Assembly (NCBI GenBank): GCA_910588315.1
Contig: CAJUQF010000003.1
Coordinates: forward strand, 3,515-17,721
Direction of reading: 5' to 3'
Length of the DNA: 14,207 nucleotides
Origin: an uncultured Christensenellaceae bacterium
GTDB lineage: Bacteria; Bacillota; Clostridia; Christensenellales; Pumilibacteraceae
Positions 8,522-14,207 of the stretch are shown piece by piece. The notes under the pieces were generated by a model. It was not told where the DNA came from. It ran no database searches and saw only the letters and a program-made list of their open reading frames with translations. A program made the translations under genes and the position numbers. Numbering within the stretch: position 1 is the stretch's first letter; each line of letters starts with the position of its first letter.

Positions 8522-8559
8522 TTTTGTTCCTCTTGTTGTAAACAGTGACGATATATAAG

Positions 8560-8589
8560 ATTATAGTGTGATAATATAATAAAAGTCAA
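8560..8589 (-). promoter_or_regulatory. Promoter of the ArsR-type regulator gene
   Basis: Read on the minus strand, a -35 box TTGACT (complement of 8584-8589) and a perfect -10 box TATAAT (complement of 8560-8565) are 18 bases apart. Transcription should start near 8553, giving a leader of about 30 bases. Confidence 0.75.
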
Positions 8590-8594
8590 GCGAA

Positions 8595-8644
8595 TTCCAA
8601 TAAATATTGTAATTCAAATATACAAATTGCATTTATGAAATTTG
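8595..8644. promoter_or_regulatory. Candidate operator region between divergent promoters
   Basis: This AT-rich stretch between the two -35 boxes holds several symmetric elements. One is the inverted repeat TTGTA (8607-8611) / TACAA (8621-8625). Another is a 22-base imperfect palindrome at 8623-8644 (arms CAAATT and AATTTG, inner CAT/ATG pairs; 9 of 11 positions pair), ending 4 bases before the transport -35 box. Elements resembling the GH31 promoter site occur on the plus strand (8626-8640, ATTGCATTTATGAAA) and the minus strand (8595-8613, ATTACAATATTTATTGGAA). Binding by the adjacent ArsR-type regulator is inference. Confidence 0.4.
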
Positions 8645-8648
8645 GCTA

Positions 8649-8677
8649 TTGACTTAAATACGCTTTCATGTTAAAAT
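8649..8677 (+). promoter_or_regulatory. Promoter of the transport operon
   Basis: A -35 box TTGACT (8649-8654) and a -10 box TAAAAT (8672-8677) are 17 bases apart. Transcription should start near 8684. An in-frame ATG at 8676 overlaps the -10 box and therefore cannot be the start of translation from this promoter. Confidence 0.78.
8655..8668 (+). promoter_or_regulatory. Possible cre (CcpA-type) site in promoter spacer
   Basis: TAAATACGCTTTCA fits the catabolite-response consensus TGWNANCGNTNWCA with two mismatches, and its complement contains the perfect half-site TGAAAGCG. It lies exactly between the -35 and -10 boxes, a position where binding would repress transcription. Whether this organism has a CcpA protein is not shown here. 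Confidence 0.4.
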
Positions 8678-8708
8678 GTTCGTATATGATCGGGAGGTGT
8701 GTATATTC

Positions 8709-9563
8709 ATGCCGATCGGTCGAAAAAATCAACGGGAGAGTGGTGTGGCAAGACCCGGCTATAAATGGTTGAATAATATTTGGCTCGGCAAAGGCGCGAT
8801 CGTCGGATGTAACGCGATGCTCCTGCTTTTTTCCGTGCCGCTTATCGTTTGGCTGATTATTTGCCAGTGTTATTCCGCATTGCTTATCAATATGGGCGGC
8901 GCCGTCGGCGGATCGATAGTGCTGACATTGCTCGGCATGCTGCCTTGTTCGCTTATATTTGCCGTAGGACTATCCGGTGCGCTGTATTGCGATAAATGTA
9001 TACTCGTCGACGGATACATGGACATACGTCGCCGTTTTGTCGAAGGCATAAAAAAGAATGCGTTGAAGTACTTGCTCTTTACGTTCATTATGTGGCTGTC
9101 GGTAGCGATCGCGATAATCACGCCGAGCATGTATTCGCTGATGGGTATAAGTATAATGTACGGTGTCGGTACGGCGATAGCCGTGATCCAACTGCTCGTT
9201 TTGGCGCCTGCCATGTGTATCGCCATGTTGCAGTGCGTGTATTACGACGATAAACTTCGGTGCATTCTCGGGAACGCCTTCAAGCTGTATTGTATGCGTG
9301 CGTTCAGAATGATCGGAGTGACTATAGTATCGGCGTTGCCGTTTGTGTTTCCCATTATTTTCCCGTTTGGATGGCAGATCGCGTTTTGGGTAATATACGC
9401 GGTGGTCGGCGTATCCGCGGGTATGATATTTGCGCTTTGGTACGCAAAGAGATATTTCGATGCGGTGGTAGGTAATTTCGAAGACGACGTCGTTACGCTG
9501 TGCAAGGACGACGAACCGATCGAAACGTTGGCAGTGGGGCCGCAGGAACAGTCTGTTAATTAA
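8709..9563 (+). CDS. Six-TM membrane protein, possibly DUF624/YesL-like
   Basis: A 284-residue integral membrane protein of unknown function. About six hydrophobic segments are visible (roughly residues 36-58, 68-92, 119-140, 143-165, 191-212 and 213-234), preceded by a basic N-terminus and followed by an acidic tail (NFEDDVV, CKDDEP). The start ATG at 8709 follows GGAGG (8693-8697) by 11 bases; a GTG at 8745 behind GGGAG (8734-8738) is an alternative, and the ATG at 8676 is ruled out by the promoter. Position and topology suggest a relative of DUF624/YesL proteins, which often accompany sugar ABC transporters in Bacillota and have no established role; sequence similarity is not clear enough by eye to be certain. 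It heads the transport operon, 42 bases before the solute-binding protein gene. Confidence 0.6.
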   Translation: MPIGRKNQRESGVARPGYKWLNNIWLGKGAIVGCNAMLLLFSVPLIVWLIICQCYSALLINMGGAVGGSIVLTLLGMLPCSLIFAVGLSGALYCDKCILVDGYMDIRRRFVEGIKKNALKYLLFTFIMWLSVAIAIITPSMYSLMGISIMYGVGTAIAVIQLLVLAPAMCIAMLQCVYYDDKLRCILGNAFKLYCMRAFRMIGVTIVSALPFVFPIIFPFGWQIAFWVIYAVVGVSAGMIFALWYAKRYFDAVVGNFEDDVVTLCKDDEPIETLAVGPQEQSVN

Positions 9564-9567
9564 CGTT

Positions 9568-9580
9568 CGGTTTTAAACCG
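9568..9580. repeat. Short palindrome between membrane-protein and binding-protein genes
   Basis: CGGTTTTAAACCG is a 13-base palindrome with a single central base, in the 42-base gap. A one-base loop cannot form a normal hairpin and no T-run follows, so it is not a terminator. It may be chance or a protein-binding site. Confidence 0.25.
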
Positions 9581-9605
9581 TGCGGTGAAAAGTTTTGGAG
9601 GATAT

Positions 9606-11042
9606 ATGAACAAGAAAATCAAATCAATGATCGCGAAAATGCTTGCGCTCGGTATGGCGTCTGTCATGTCATTGGGCGCGCTTGCCGCGTGCGGCGACGA
9701 CGACAGCGATCCCAATAAGATATCGTTTTGGTATTGGGGATCGCCGGCCGAGGTCAATGTTTATAAACAGCTTATCAAGCAGTACGAAAAAGAACATCCC
9801 GGCATCACGATAGGCGATACGCACTACGAGTCCAATACATATATGAACAAGTTCATGGCGGAAAAGAAAAAGCCCGACGTGTTCTTTATGCCCGATACCG
9901 ACTTTTTGACGTGGGCGGACGCAGGTATCATGGAACCGCTCGACAGTTATGTGACGCAAGCCGAACTCGATAACGTTTGGTCCAAGGCTATCAACGAGTA
10001 CCGTTACGATTACGGCACAAAAACTCTCGGTACAGGTAAGCTTTACGGTTTCCCGAAAGATTTGGGCCCCGTTTGTTTGACGTATAACGAGACTTTGCTC
10101 GATCAGCAAATCACAAAGAATGGCTTGAACAAAGACGAAGTGTACGAGCTTTTGGATCCGAAAGATCCCATGACTTGGAACGAGTTCCGCACGCTGTTGA
10201 AAGATCTTACCAAAGATCAAAACAAGAGCGATCCCAATCAGATTTACGGCGTGCCGTATTACGAACTCGAAGCGGCGCTTTACAGCAATAATGCCAATTA
10301 CTTTACCGACGACTTTATCAACGGCGTCGATAATGCAACATACGCAAAACTCGACGATCGATTCGCCGAGGCGCTCGCGTTTAATATCCAGCTTGCGACC
10401 GTTGATAAGGTAATGCCGGATTCGTCGAGAAGCGGCTCTACCGACGCTTATACCATGTTCTTCAACAATCATACGATTTTCACTTGGATGGGTCCGTGGG
10501 ATAACGCCGATTTCTGGGGATATAAGGATCTTAAGTACAATATAATCCCCGTACCGTATAACGACGAGAACGGCGAGGCCAAGTCGGTCACGTTTGCGGG
10601 TTCTATGTGCTATGGCGTATCGGCAAAGAGCAAGAAAAAAGATAAAGCCGTCGAGTTCGCTAAGTGGATAAGCATGAGCGAATCCTGCCAAAAAACCGCA
10701 GTAAAACTCGGGCAGCAAGTACCCAATCTTAAAAGCATGGTAAATGACTTCGTTTCTCTCGATGCCCAGCCTAAAAATAAATCGCTGTTTATAGACGTTA
10801 TCGACGACACCAACATCGCAGGCATATATGAAGAAGGCGAAACCGATATGATAACCAGCAAGACGCGCGGATTGTACTATACGTATTTCAGTACCTGGAA
10901 AGATAATCTGATGACGTATGTCGACACGCAGAAACTTTGGGAAGAGAGCGACGAAAATGTGATCAAAACCAAAATAAAGGCTTATCAAAAAGATTTGCAG
11001 GCAGCATTAAAAGACGATAAGAAAGAGTTGAAAAAAGGCTGA
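9606..11042 (+). CDS. ABC sugar transporter solute-binding lipoprotein (family 1)
   Basis: A 478-residue substrate-binding protein that would capture oligosaccharides at the outer face of the membrane and deliver them to the two permeases encoded next. The start is ATG 9606, four bases after GGAGG (9597-9601); the in-frame GTG at 9585 lies upstream of this site and is rejected. The N-terminus has Lys residues, a hydrophobic stretch and the lipobox LAAC, with C29 as the lipidated cysteine. The mature part has family-1 features: ISFWYWGSPAEVNVYKQL near the N-terminus, YEKEHPGI, LYGFPKD, LTYNETLL, MTWNEF, and FTWMGPWDNA followed by FAGSMCYGVSAKSKKKDKAVEFAKW. It is rich in Asp, Lys and Tyr, as is common in such proteins. 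The sugar cannot be read from the sequence; the neighbouring galactosidases suggest a galactose-containing oligosaccharide. Confidence 0.93.
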   Translation: MNKKIKSMIAKMLALGMASVMSLGALAACGDDDSDPNKISFWYWGSPAEVNVYKQLIKQYEKEHPGITIGDTHYESNTYMNKFMAEKKKPDVFFMPDTDFLTWADAGIMEPLDSYVTQAELDNVWSKAINEYRYDYGTKTLGTGKLYGFPKDLGPVCLTYNETLLDQQITKNGLNKDEVYELLDPKDPMTWNEFRTLLKDLTKDQNKSDPNQIYGVPYYELEAALYSNNANYFTDDFINGVDNATYAKLDDRFAEALAFNIQLATVDKVMPDSSRSGSTDAYTMFFNNHTIFTWMGPWDNADFWGYKDLKYNIIPVPYNDENGEAKSVTFAGSMCYGVSAKSKKKDKAVEFAKWISMSESCQKTAVKLGQQVPNLKSMVNDFVSLDAQPKNKSLFIDVIDDTNIAGIYEEGETDMITSKTRGLYYTYFSTWKDNLMTYVDTQKLWEESDENVIKTKIKAYQKDLQAALKDDKKELKKG

Positions 11043-11056
11043 TTTAAGGTGCGCGT

Positions 11057-11956
11057 ATGAATTCTTCTCACGTGAAGAAAACCGATCTGCATAAAAGCGA
11101 ACGAAATATGGCGAGATTGTTTATAGCATTACCCGTTATAGGGTTTTGCATATTCACTCTCGTCACTCTCGTTTTCGTTTTTGTATTCTCTTTAATGGAC
11201 TATAATGTATACAGAGAAGAGTACAGTTTTATCGGTTTTCAAAATTTTACCGATCTGTTCAGCAACGAAATATATTCCGATGCGTTCTTCCGCGCGATAG
11301 GCAATACGATGTTTATGCTGTTGGGCGTGCCTGTCGGCATGGTCGTGGGGCTCGGACTGTCGGCGCTTTTACAGGCGAAGGCGATGCGAAAATGCAGTAA
11401 AGTATTCCAAGTGCTTTTCTATCTGCCCGCAGTTACGAGCGCTGTCGCCATAAACCTTGTGTTCAGATATCTGTTTAATCCGTCTTACGGTTTGATAAAC
11501 AAGATGCTCGGCACGGAGATACTTTGGTTCAGTAACGAGTGGCTCATAAAAATCGCCATCATGATAAAAAATACTTGGGCGGGCATGGGCGGCACCATGA
11601 TACTTTGTCTTGCCGGCATGCTGTCGATCCCGAGCAGTTATTACGAGGCTGCGGATATCGACGGCGCCAAGCCCGGACGCAAGTTCTTTTCGATAACGTT
11701 GCCGCTTATCACGCCCACGCTGTTCTACATGCTTATAACCGGTATCATCGGCGGTTTGCAATCGTATGCGGATGCGCAGGTATTCGCAAACGGTGCGAGC
11801 GGCGCACAGACCATAGTGTATTTCATCTGGCAGTACGGTATCAACCAGGGCAAGCAGGGACTTGCATCGGCAGGTTCGCTCGTTTTGGCGGTGTTCATAA
11901 TGATAGTAACGTTCATTCAGTTCAAGATATCCAACAAATGGGTATACGAGGCGTAG
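11057..11956 (+). CDS. ABC sugar transporter permease (MalF/UgpA type)
   Basis: A 299-residue inner-membrane channel subunit that pairs with the following permease. About six membrane segments are visible, starting with LFIALPVIGFCIFTLVTLV and ending with SLVLAVFIMIVTFI. The conserved cytoplasmic EAA loop, which contacts the ATPase, is YYEAADIDGAKPGRKFF (E197 to G203 core) followed by ITLPLITP. The start ATG is preceded by AAGGTG (11046-11051) and lies 14 bases after the solute-binding gene; the next permease starts 10 bases after this stop. The family call is firm; the transported sugar is not defined by the permease. Confidence 0.95.
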   Translation: MNSSHVKKTDLHKSERNMARLFIALPVIGFCIFTLVTLVFVFVFSLMDYNVYREEYSFIGFQNFTDLFSNEIYSDAFFRAIGNTMFMLLGVPVGMVVGLGLSALLQAKAMRKCSKVFQVLFYLPAVTSAVAINLVFRYLFNPSYGLINKMLGTEILWFSNEWLIKIAIMIKNTWAGMGGTMILCLAGMLSIPSSYYEAADIDGAKPGRKFFSITLPLITPTLFYMLITGIIGGLQSYADAQVFANGASGAQTIVYFIWQYGINQGKQGLASAGSLVLAVFIMIVTFIQFKISNKWVYEA

Positions 11957-11966
11957 GGAGGTAAAA

Positions 11967-12854
11967 ATGAGTCCGTTATCACAGGCATTGACAAAAAAAC
12001 CTTCCGACAAATCGTCTAAGGCGGGACGCATAATACGCGGAACGATAGTATGGATCTTGGTGTTGTTCGTCGCGTTCATAACCGTGTTCCCGTATTTGTG
12101 GATGCTGCTTACTTCGTTTAAAGAGCGGCTCGAAGCGATGTCTATCGATTTTACGCTGTTCCCTGAAGTATTCGTATTCGACAGTTATAAGGCGCTTTCC
12201 GATCAAGACCCGTCGCTTATCCGCGCGTTTTTCAACACCGCGCTTATCGAGGTCGCGGTCATTCCCATCGGAACTTTCGTAACTGCGCTTGCGGCGTTTG
12301 CATTTGCAAAGATGCGTCTTCCGCACAAGCATTTTTGGTTGCTGTTCCTTATGAGCGGTATGATGGTGCCGTATGCGGCGCTCATGCTTCCGCAGTATCG
12401 CGTATTTTCGGAGATCGGTTGGGTCGGTACGCCGTGGCCGCTTATCATCCCCGGACTGTTCGGAAACGTGAGTATGCTGTTCTTCTTCGTGCAATACTTA
12501 AAGTCGATACCCACGTCGCTTATAGAAGCGGGCAGGGTAGACGGCGCGAGTTGGTTCAGGATATTTCTGAAGATAATGTTACCGTCCATGTTTCCGGCGA
12601 TAGCGGCGCAAGTCGTGTTCTGGTTCTTGGGTATTTGGAACGATTACTTTGCGCCGTCCATATATCTGTCGGGTTCGAGCTGGCTTACACTTCAGGCTTT
12701 GCTTGCGCAGATCAACGACAATATGCAGCGTATGCCCGACTATCCGCTCGTTATGGCGGGCGCGGTGCTCAGCAGTATTCCCATCATTGTTATCTATATC
12801 GCGTGTCAGAGATACTTTGTACAGTCTCTCGCGCTTACCGGTATGAAGGATTAA
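11967..12854 (+). CDS. ABC sugar transporter permease (MalG/UgpE type)
   Basis: A 295-residue second channel subunit of the importer. The basic N-terminus is followed by the first membrane segment (about 27-45, ending in FPYLWMLLTSFKE, a common signature of this subunit type) and five more. The EAA loop is LIEAGRVDGASWFRIFLKI (E187, D192, G193), followed by MLPSMFP. GGGAGGT lies just before the ATG and overlaps the end region of the preceding gene's spacer, a strong ribosome binding site. The C-terminus FVQSLALTGMKD is typical of MalG-like permeases. No ATPase gene follows; the next gene, 9 bases on, encodes a CBM9-like lipoprotein. Confidence 0.95.
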   Translation: MSPLSQALTKKPSDKSSKAGRIIRGTIVWILVLFVAFITVFPYLWMLLTSFKERLEAMSIDFTLFPEVFVFDSYKALSDQDPSLIRAFFNTALIEVAVIPIGTFVTALAAFAFAKMRLPHKHFWLLFLMSGMMVPYAALMLPQYRVFSEIGWVGTPWPLIIPGLFGNVSMLFFFVQYLKSIPTSLIEAGRVDGASWFRIFLKIMLPSMFPAIAAQVVFWFLGIWNDYFAPSIYLSGSSWLTLQALLAQINDNMQRMPDYPLVMAGAVLSSIPIIVIYIACQRYFVQSLALTGMKD

Positions 12855-12863
12855 GGTGAAGAT

Positions 12864-13643
12864 ATGAAAAAGAAAATAACGGCTATGCTGCTCGCTACGG
12901 CTGTTGCGACGAGCCTTGCCGCGTGCGGCGGCGATCAAACGCCGGAGTACAGTTATAGTATTCCCGGCAAGAGCGATCCGTTTTCTTATACGGGCAATAT
13001 GATCAAGTCCGAACTAAAAATAGACGGCTCGGACGCCGACGAGCTTTGGTCCGATCCGAGCGTTACTAAAGTTCGATTCTCTTCCTGCGACGTTTCTATT
13101 CTTCGACGCGATACGGCTATTTATTTTTACTTCAAGGTTTACGACATAACGCCGTACAGTTACGTGAACGAGGGCGCGGCGGACGAGGTCACGCACAGCG
13201 ACAGTATCGAGATATATATCGATTCTTTGCTCGGCAGATATGACACACCGCAGGCTAACTGCTACCAGATCAACTTCGGCAGAGACGGACGCACGCGCAT
13301 ACTTTCCGGCAGCGGCGGCATTTGGTATAAATGGGAAGGCATGTACAACTTCGAAGCTCGCGAGGGCTTTAACACCGATTACGACTATTATTTTATAGAA
13401 GCCATGATACCGGTAGCTCAGCTCGGCATAGGCGCTACCGAGGACATCGGCGTCGCATTCGGGCATGTGGATCGTCATATCGAAGAAAACGTCGATCTCG
13501 AAGCTTACTACAAATGGAACGGAATGGATTTCGACAATAAGTTTATCGATCCCCAAGTGCCGAAATTATATCCCGTTCTGCGTGCGACGGGCGGCGATCT
13601 GCTCACGTATGAGCAATACTTGGCGCAAAAGCCTCGGGCATAA
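12864..13643 (+). CDS. CBM9-like surface lipoprotein
   Basis: A 259-residue predicted lipoprotein without an obvious catalytic domain. The signal peptide ends in the lipobox LAAC with C21 lipidated. After a short linker, residues about 45-255 resemble a family-9 carbohydrate-binding (DOMON-like) beta-sandwich: it opens with LKIDGSDADELW, followed by YFYFKVYD, the acidic strand HSDSIEIYIDS (111-121), GIWYKWEG and the late strand FIEAMIPVAQLG. Exposed aromatics such as W154, W157 and W208 could stack on sugar rings; that is inference. It lies 9 bases after the second permease and 9 bases before the GH43-like gene, with GGTGAAG upstream of the ATG. The likely role is to bind glycan at the cell surface and aid the neighbouring enzyme or binding protein. 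The fold call is by motif and order only; a single-domain protein with this fold in a transport operon could also have another ligand. Confidence 0.7.
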   Translation: MKKKITAMLLATAVATSLAACGGDQTPEYSYSIPGKSDPFSYTGNMIKSELKIDGSDADELWSDPSVTKVRFSSCDVSILRRDTAIYFYFKVYDITPYSYVNEGAADEVTHSDSIEIYIDSLLGRYDTPQANCYQINFGRDGRTRILSGSGGIWYKWEGMYNFEAREGFNTDYDYYFIEAMIPVAQLGIGATEDIGVAFGHVDRHIEENVDLEAYYKWNGMDFDNKFIDPQVPKLYPVLRATGGDLLTYEQYLAQKPRA

Positions 13644-13648
13644 GGAGT
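13644..13648 (+). promoter_or_regulatory. Ribosome binding site of the GH43-like gene
   Basis: GGAGT directly follows the preceding stop codon (13641-13643) and lies four bases before the ATG at 13653. It fixes the start of a gene that is open to the window edge. Confidence 0.7.
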
Positions 13649-13652
13649 AAAC

Positions 13653-14207
13653 ATGAAAAAAAGCAAAATATTGGCTGCAGCGGCACTGTCCGCGGTACTC
13701 GGAGCGCAAACACTTCTTATGACGGCTTGCGGTTCCGGTGAAGAAGCGTTGACTGCTATCAAAGGAGAGACGTTCGAAATGCCAAAGATCGAAAACATCA
13801 CGACATACGATAACGGCGATTTCAGCGAATACAGTGACGGTAAGACCGAGCGCAGCGAGTTGCTTCCCGATCAGTGGGAAGAATACGGCGCCGGCGATCC
13901 GTACGTGTTCCGTTACAACGGTATGTATTATCTGTACGTTTCCACACGCGATCGCGAGACCGGCGTTATGGCGTGGAAATCGAACAACATGATAAATTGG
14001 ACGCCCTGCCAAGGCGAAGGACTCGATCTCGGTTATGTCGCTAACGATCCGATCACGACGTCGGCGTACGCGCCCGAAGTGTATTATTTCAACGGTAAAT
14101 TCTATATGGTGACAAGCCCTGCGGGTCGCGGTCACTATACGCTCTGTGCGGACAGCCCCGAAGGTCCGTTCGTGCCTATCACGGGCAACTACGGGCTTAA
14201 TATAGAC
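13653..14207 (+). CDS. GH43-like glycosidase lipoprotein (3' end missing)
   Basis: The frame is open from ATG 13653 to the window edge, giving 185 residues of a longer protein. The signal peptide ends in LLMTAC, so C26 should be lipidated and the enzyme surface-anchored. After a linker, the start of a five-bladed beta-propeller of the GH43 type is visible: GAGDPYVFRYNGMYYLYVS (candidate catalytic base D82), GVMAWKSNNMINWTP, then APEVYYFNGKFYMVTS and SPEGPF. The last residues, GLNID, are where family members carry the IDxxxFxDDDG segment with the second catalytic acid; the third catalytic residue (Glu) would lie beyond the window. GH43 enzymes include beta-xylosidases, alpha-L-arabinofuranosidases and beta-1,3-galactosidases, and the fragment does not decide which. 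Its place after the CBM9-like lipoprotein suggests joint action on an extracellular glycan. Confidence 0.82.
   Translation, partial: MKKSKILAAAALSAVLGAQTLLMTACGSGEEALTAIKGETFEMPKIENITTYDNGDFSEYSDGKTERSELLPDQWEEYGAGDPYVFRYNGMYYLYVSTRDRETGVMAWKSNNMINWTPCQGEGLDLGYVANDPITTSAYAPEVYYFNGKFYMVTSPAGRGHYTLCADSPEGPFVPITGNYGLNID

Noticed and set aside
9669..10988. Long minus-strand open frame (439 codons) opposite the solute-binding protein gene
   Set aside because: It lies wholly within a clear gene, has no ribosome binding site or recognisable domain, and its composition looks like an antisense reflection of the plus-strand codon use.
1..14207. Mobile elements, CRISPR arrays, tRNA or rRNA genes, toxin-antitoxin or phage genes
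   Set aside because: No transposase or integrase motifs, direct-repeat arrays or RNA-gene signatures were seen; nearly all of the window is occupied by sugar-utilisation genes.

Overview
The window looks like part of a carbohydrate-utilisation locus from a Gram-positive bacterium of the Bacillota, probably a gut Clostridia-type organism. Reasons: strong AGGAGG-like ribosome binding sites, lipoproteins with LAAC/MTAC lipoboxes, a family-1 solute-binding protein with two permeases but no local ATPase, and sigma-A-like promoters with TTGnnn and TATAAT boxes. The genus cannot be read from the sequence. No mobile elements, CRISPR arrays, RNA genes or phage genes are visible.

Layout. Bases 1-512 hold the 3' part of a HAD-superfamily (beta-phosphoglucomutase-like) phosphatase gene, followed by a good intrinsic terminator (541-570). 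A consensus promoter (643-671) then drives a three-gene plus-strand operon of cytoplasmic glycosidases: GH31 (734-3244), GH42 beta-galactosidase (3234-5189, overlapping GH31 by 11 bp) and GH36 alpha-galactosidase (5245-7413). A perfect 15-bp-stem hairpin (7435-7471) separates this operon from a convergent minus-strand gene (7529-8521). That gene encodes an ArsR-type winged-helix regulator with a large C-terminal domain. Its promoter diverges from a second plus-strand promoter (8649-8677).

The second promoter drives a transport operon: a six-TM membrane protein (8709-9563), an extracellular solute-binding lipoprotein (9606-11042), two ABC permeases (11057-11956, 11967-12854), a CBM9-like lipoprotein (12864-13643) and a GH43-like lipoprotein that runs off the window (13653-14207+). 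Inter-gene gaps from the solute-binding gene onward are only 9-14 bp.

Working model (inference): the surface lipoproteins (CBM9-like binder and GH43-like enzyme) bind and trim a plant-type heteroglycan outside the cell. The solute-binding protein and two permeases import galactose-containing oligosaccharides, using an ATPase encoded elsewhere. GH31, GH42 and GH36 then remove alpha-linked and beta-linked sugars in the cytoplasm. The ArsR-type regulator is the obvious local candidate for control. Similar ATTGCA/TTTAT elements at the GH31 promoter and on both sides of the divergent promoter region could be its operators, and a cre-like site fills the spacer of the transport promoter. The exact glycan cannot be determined from the sequence.
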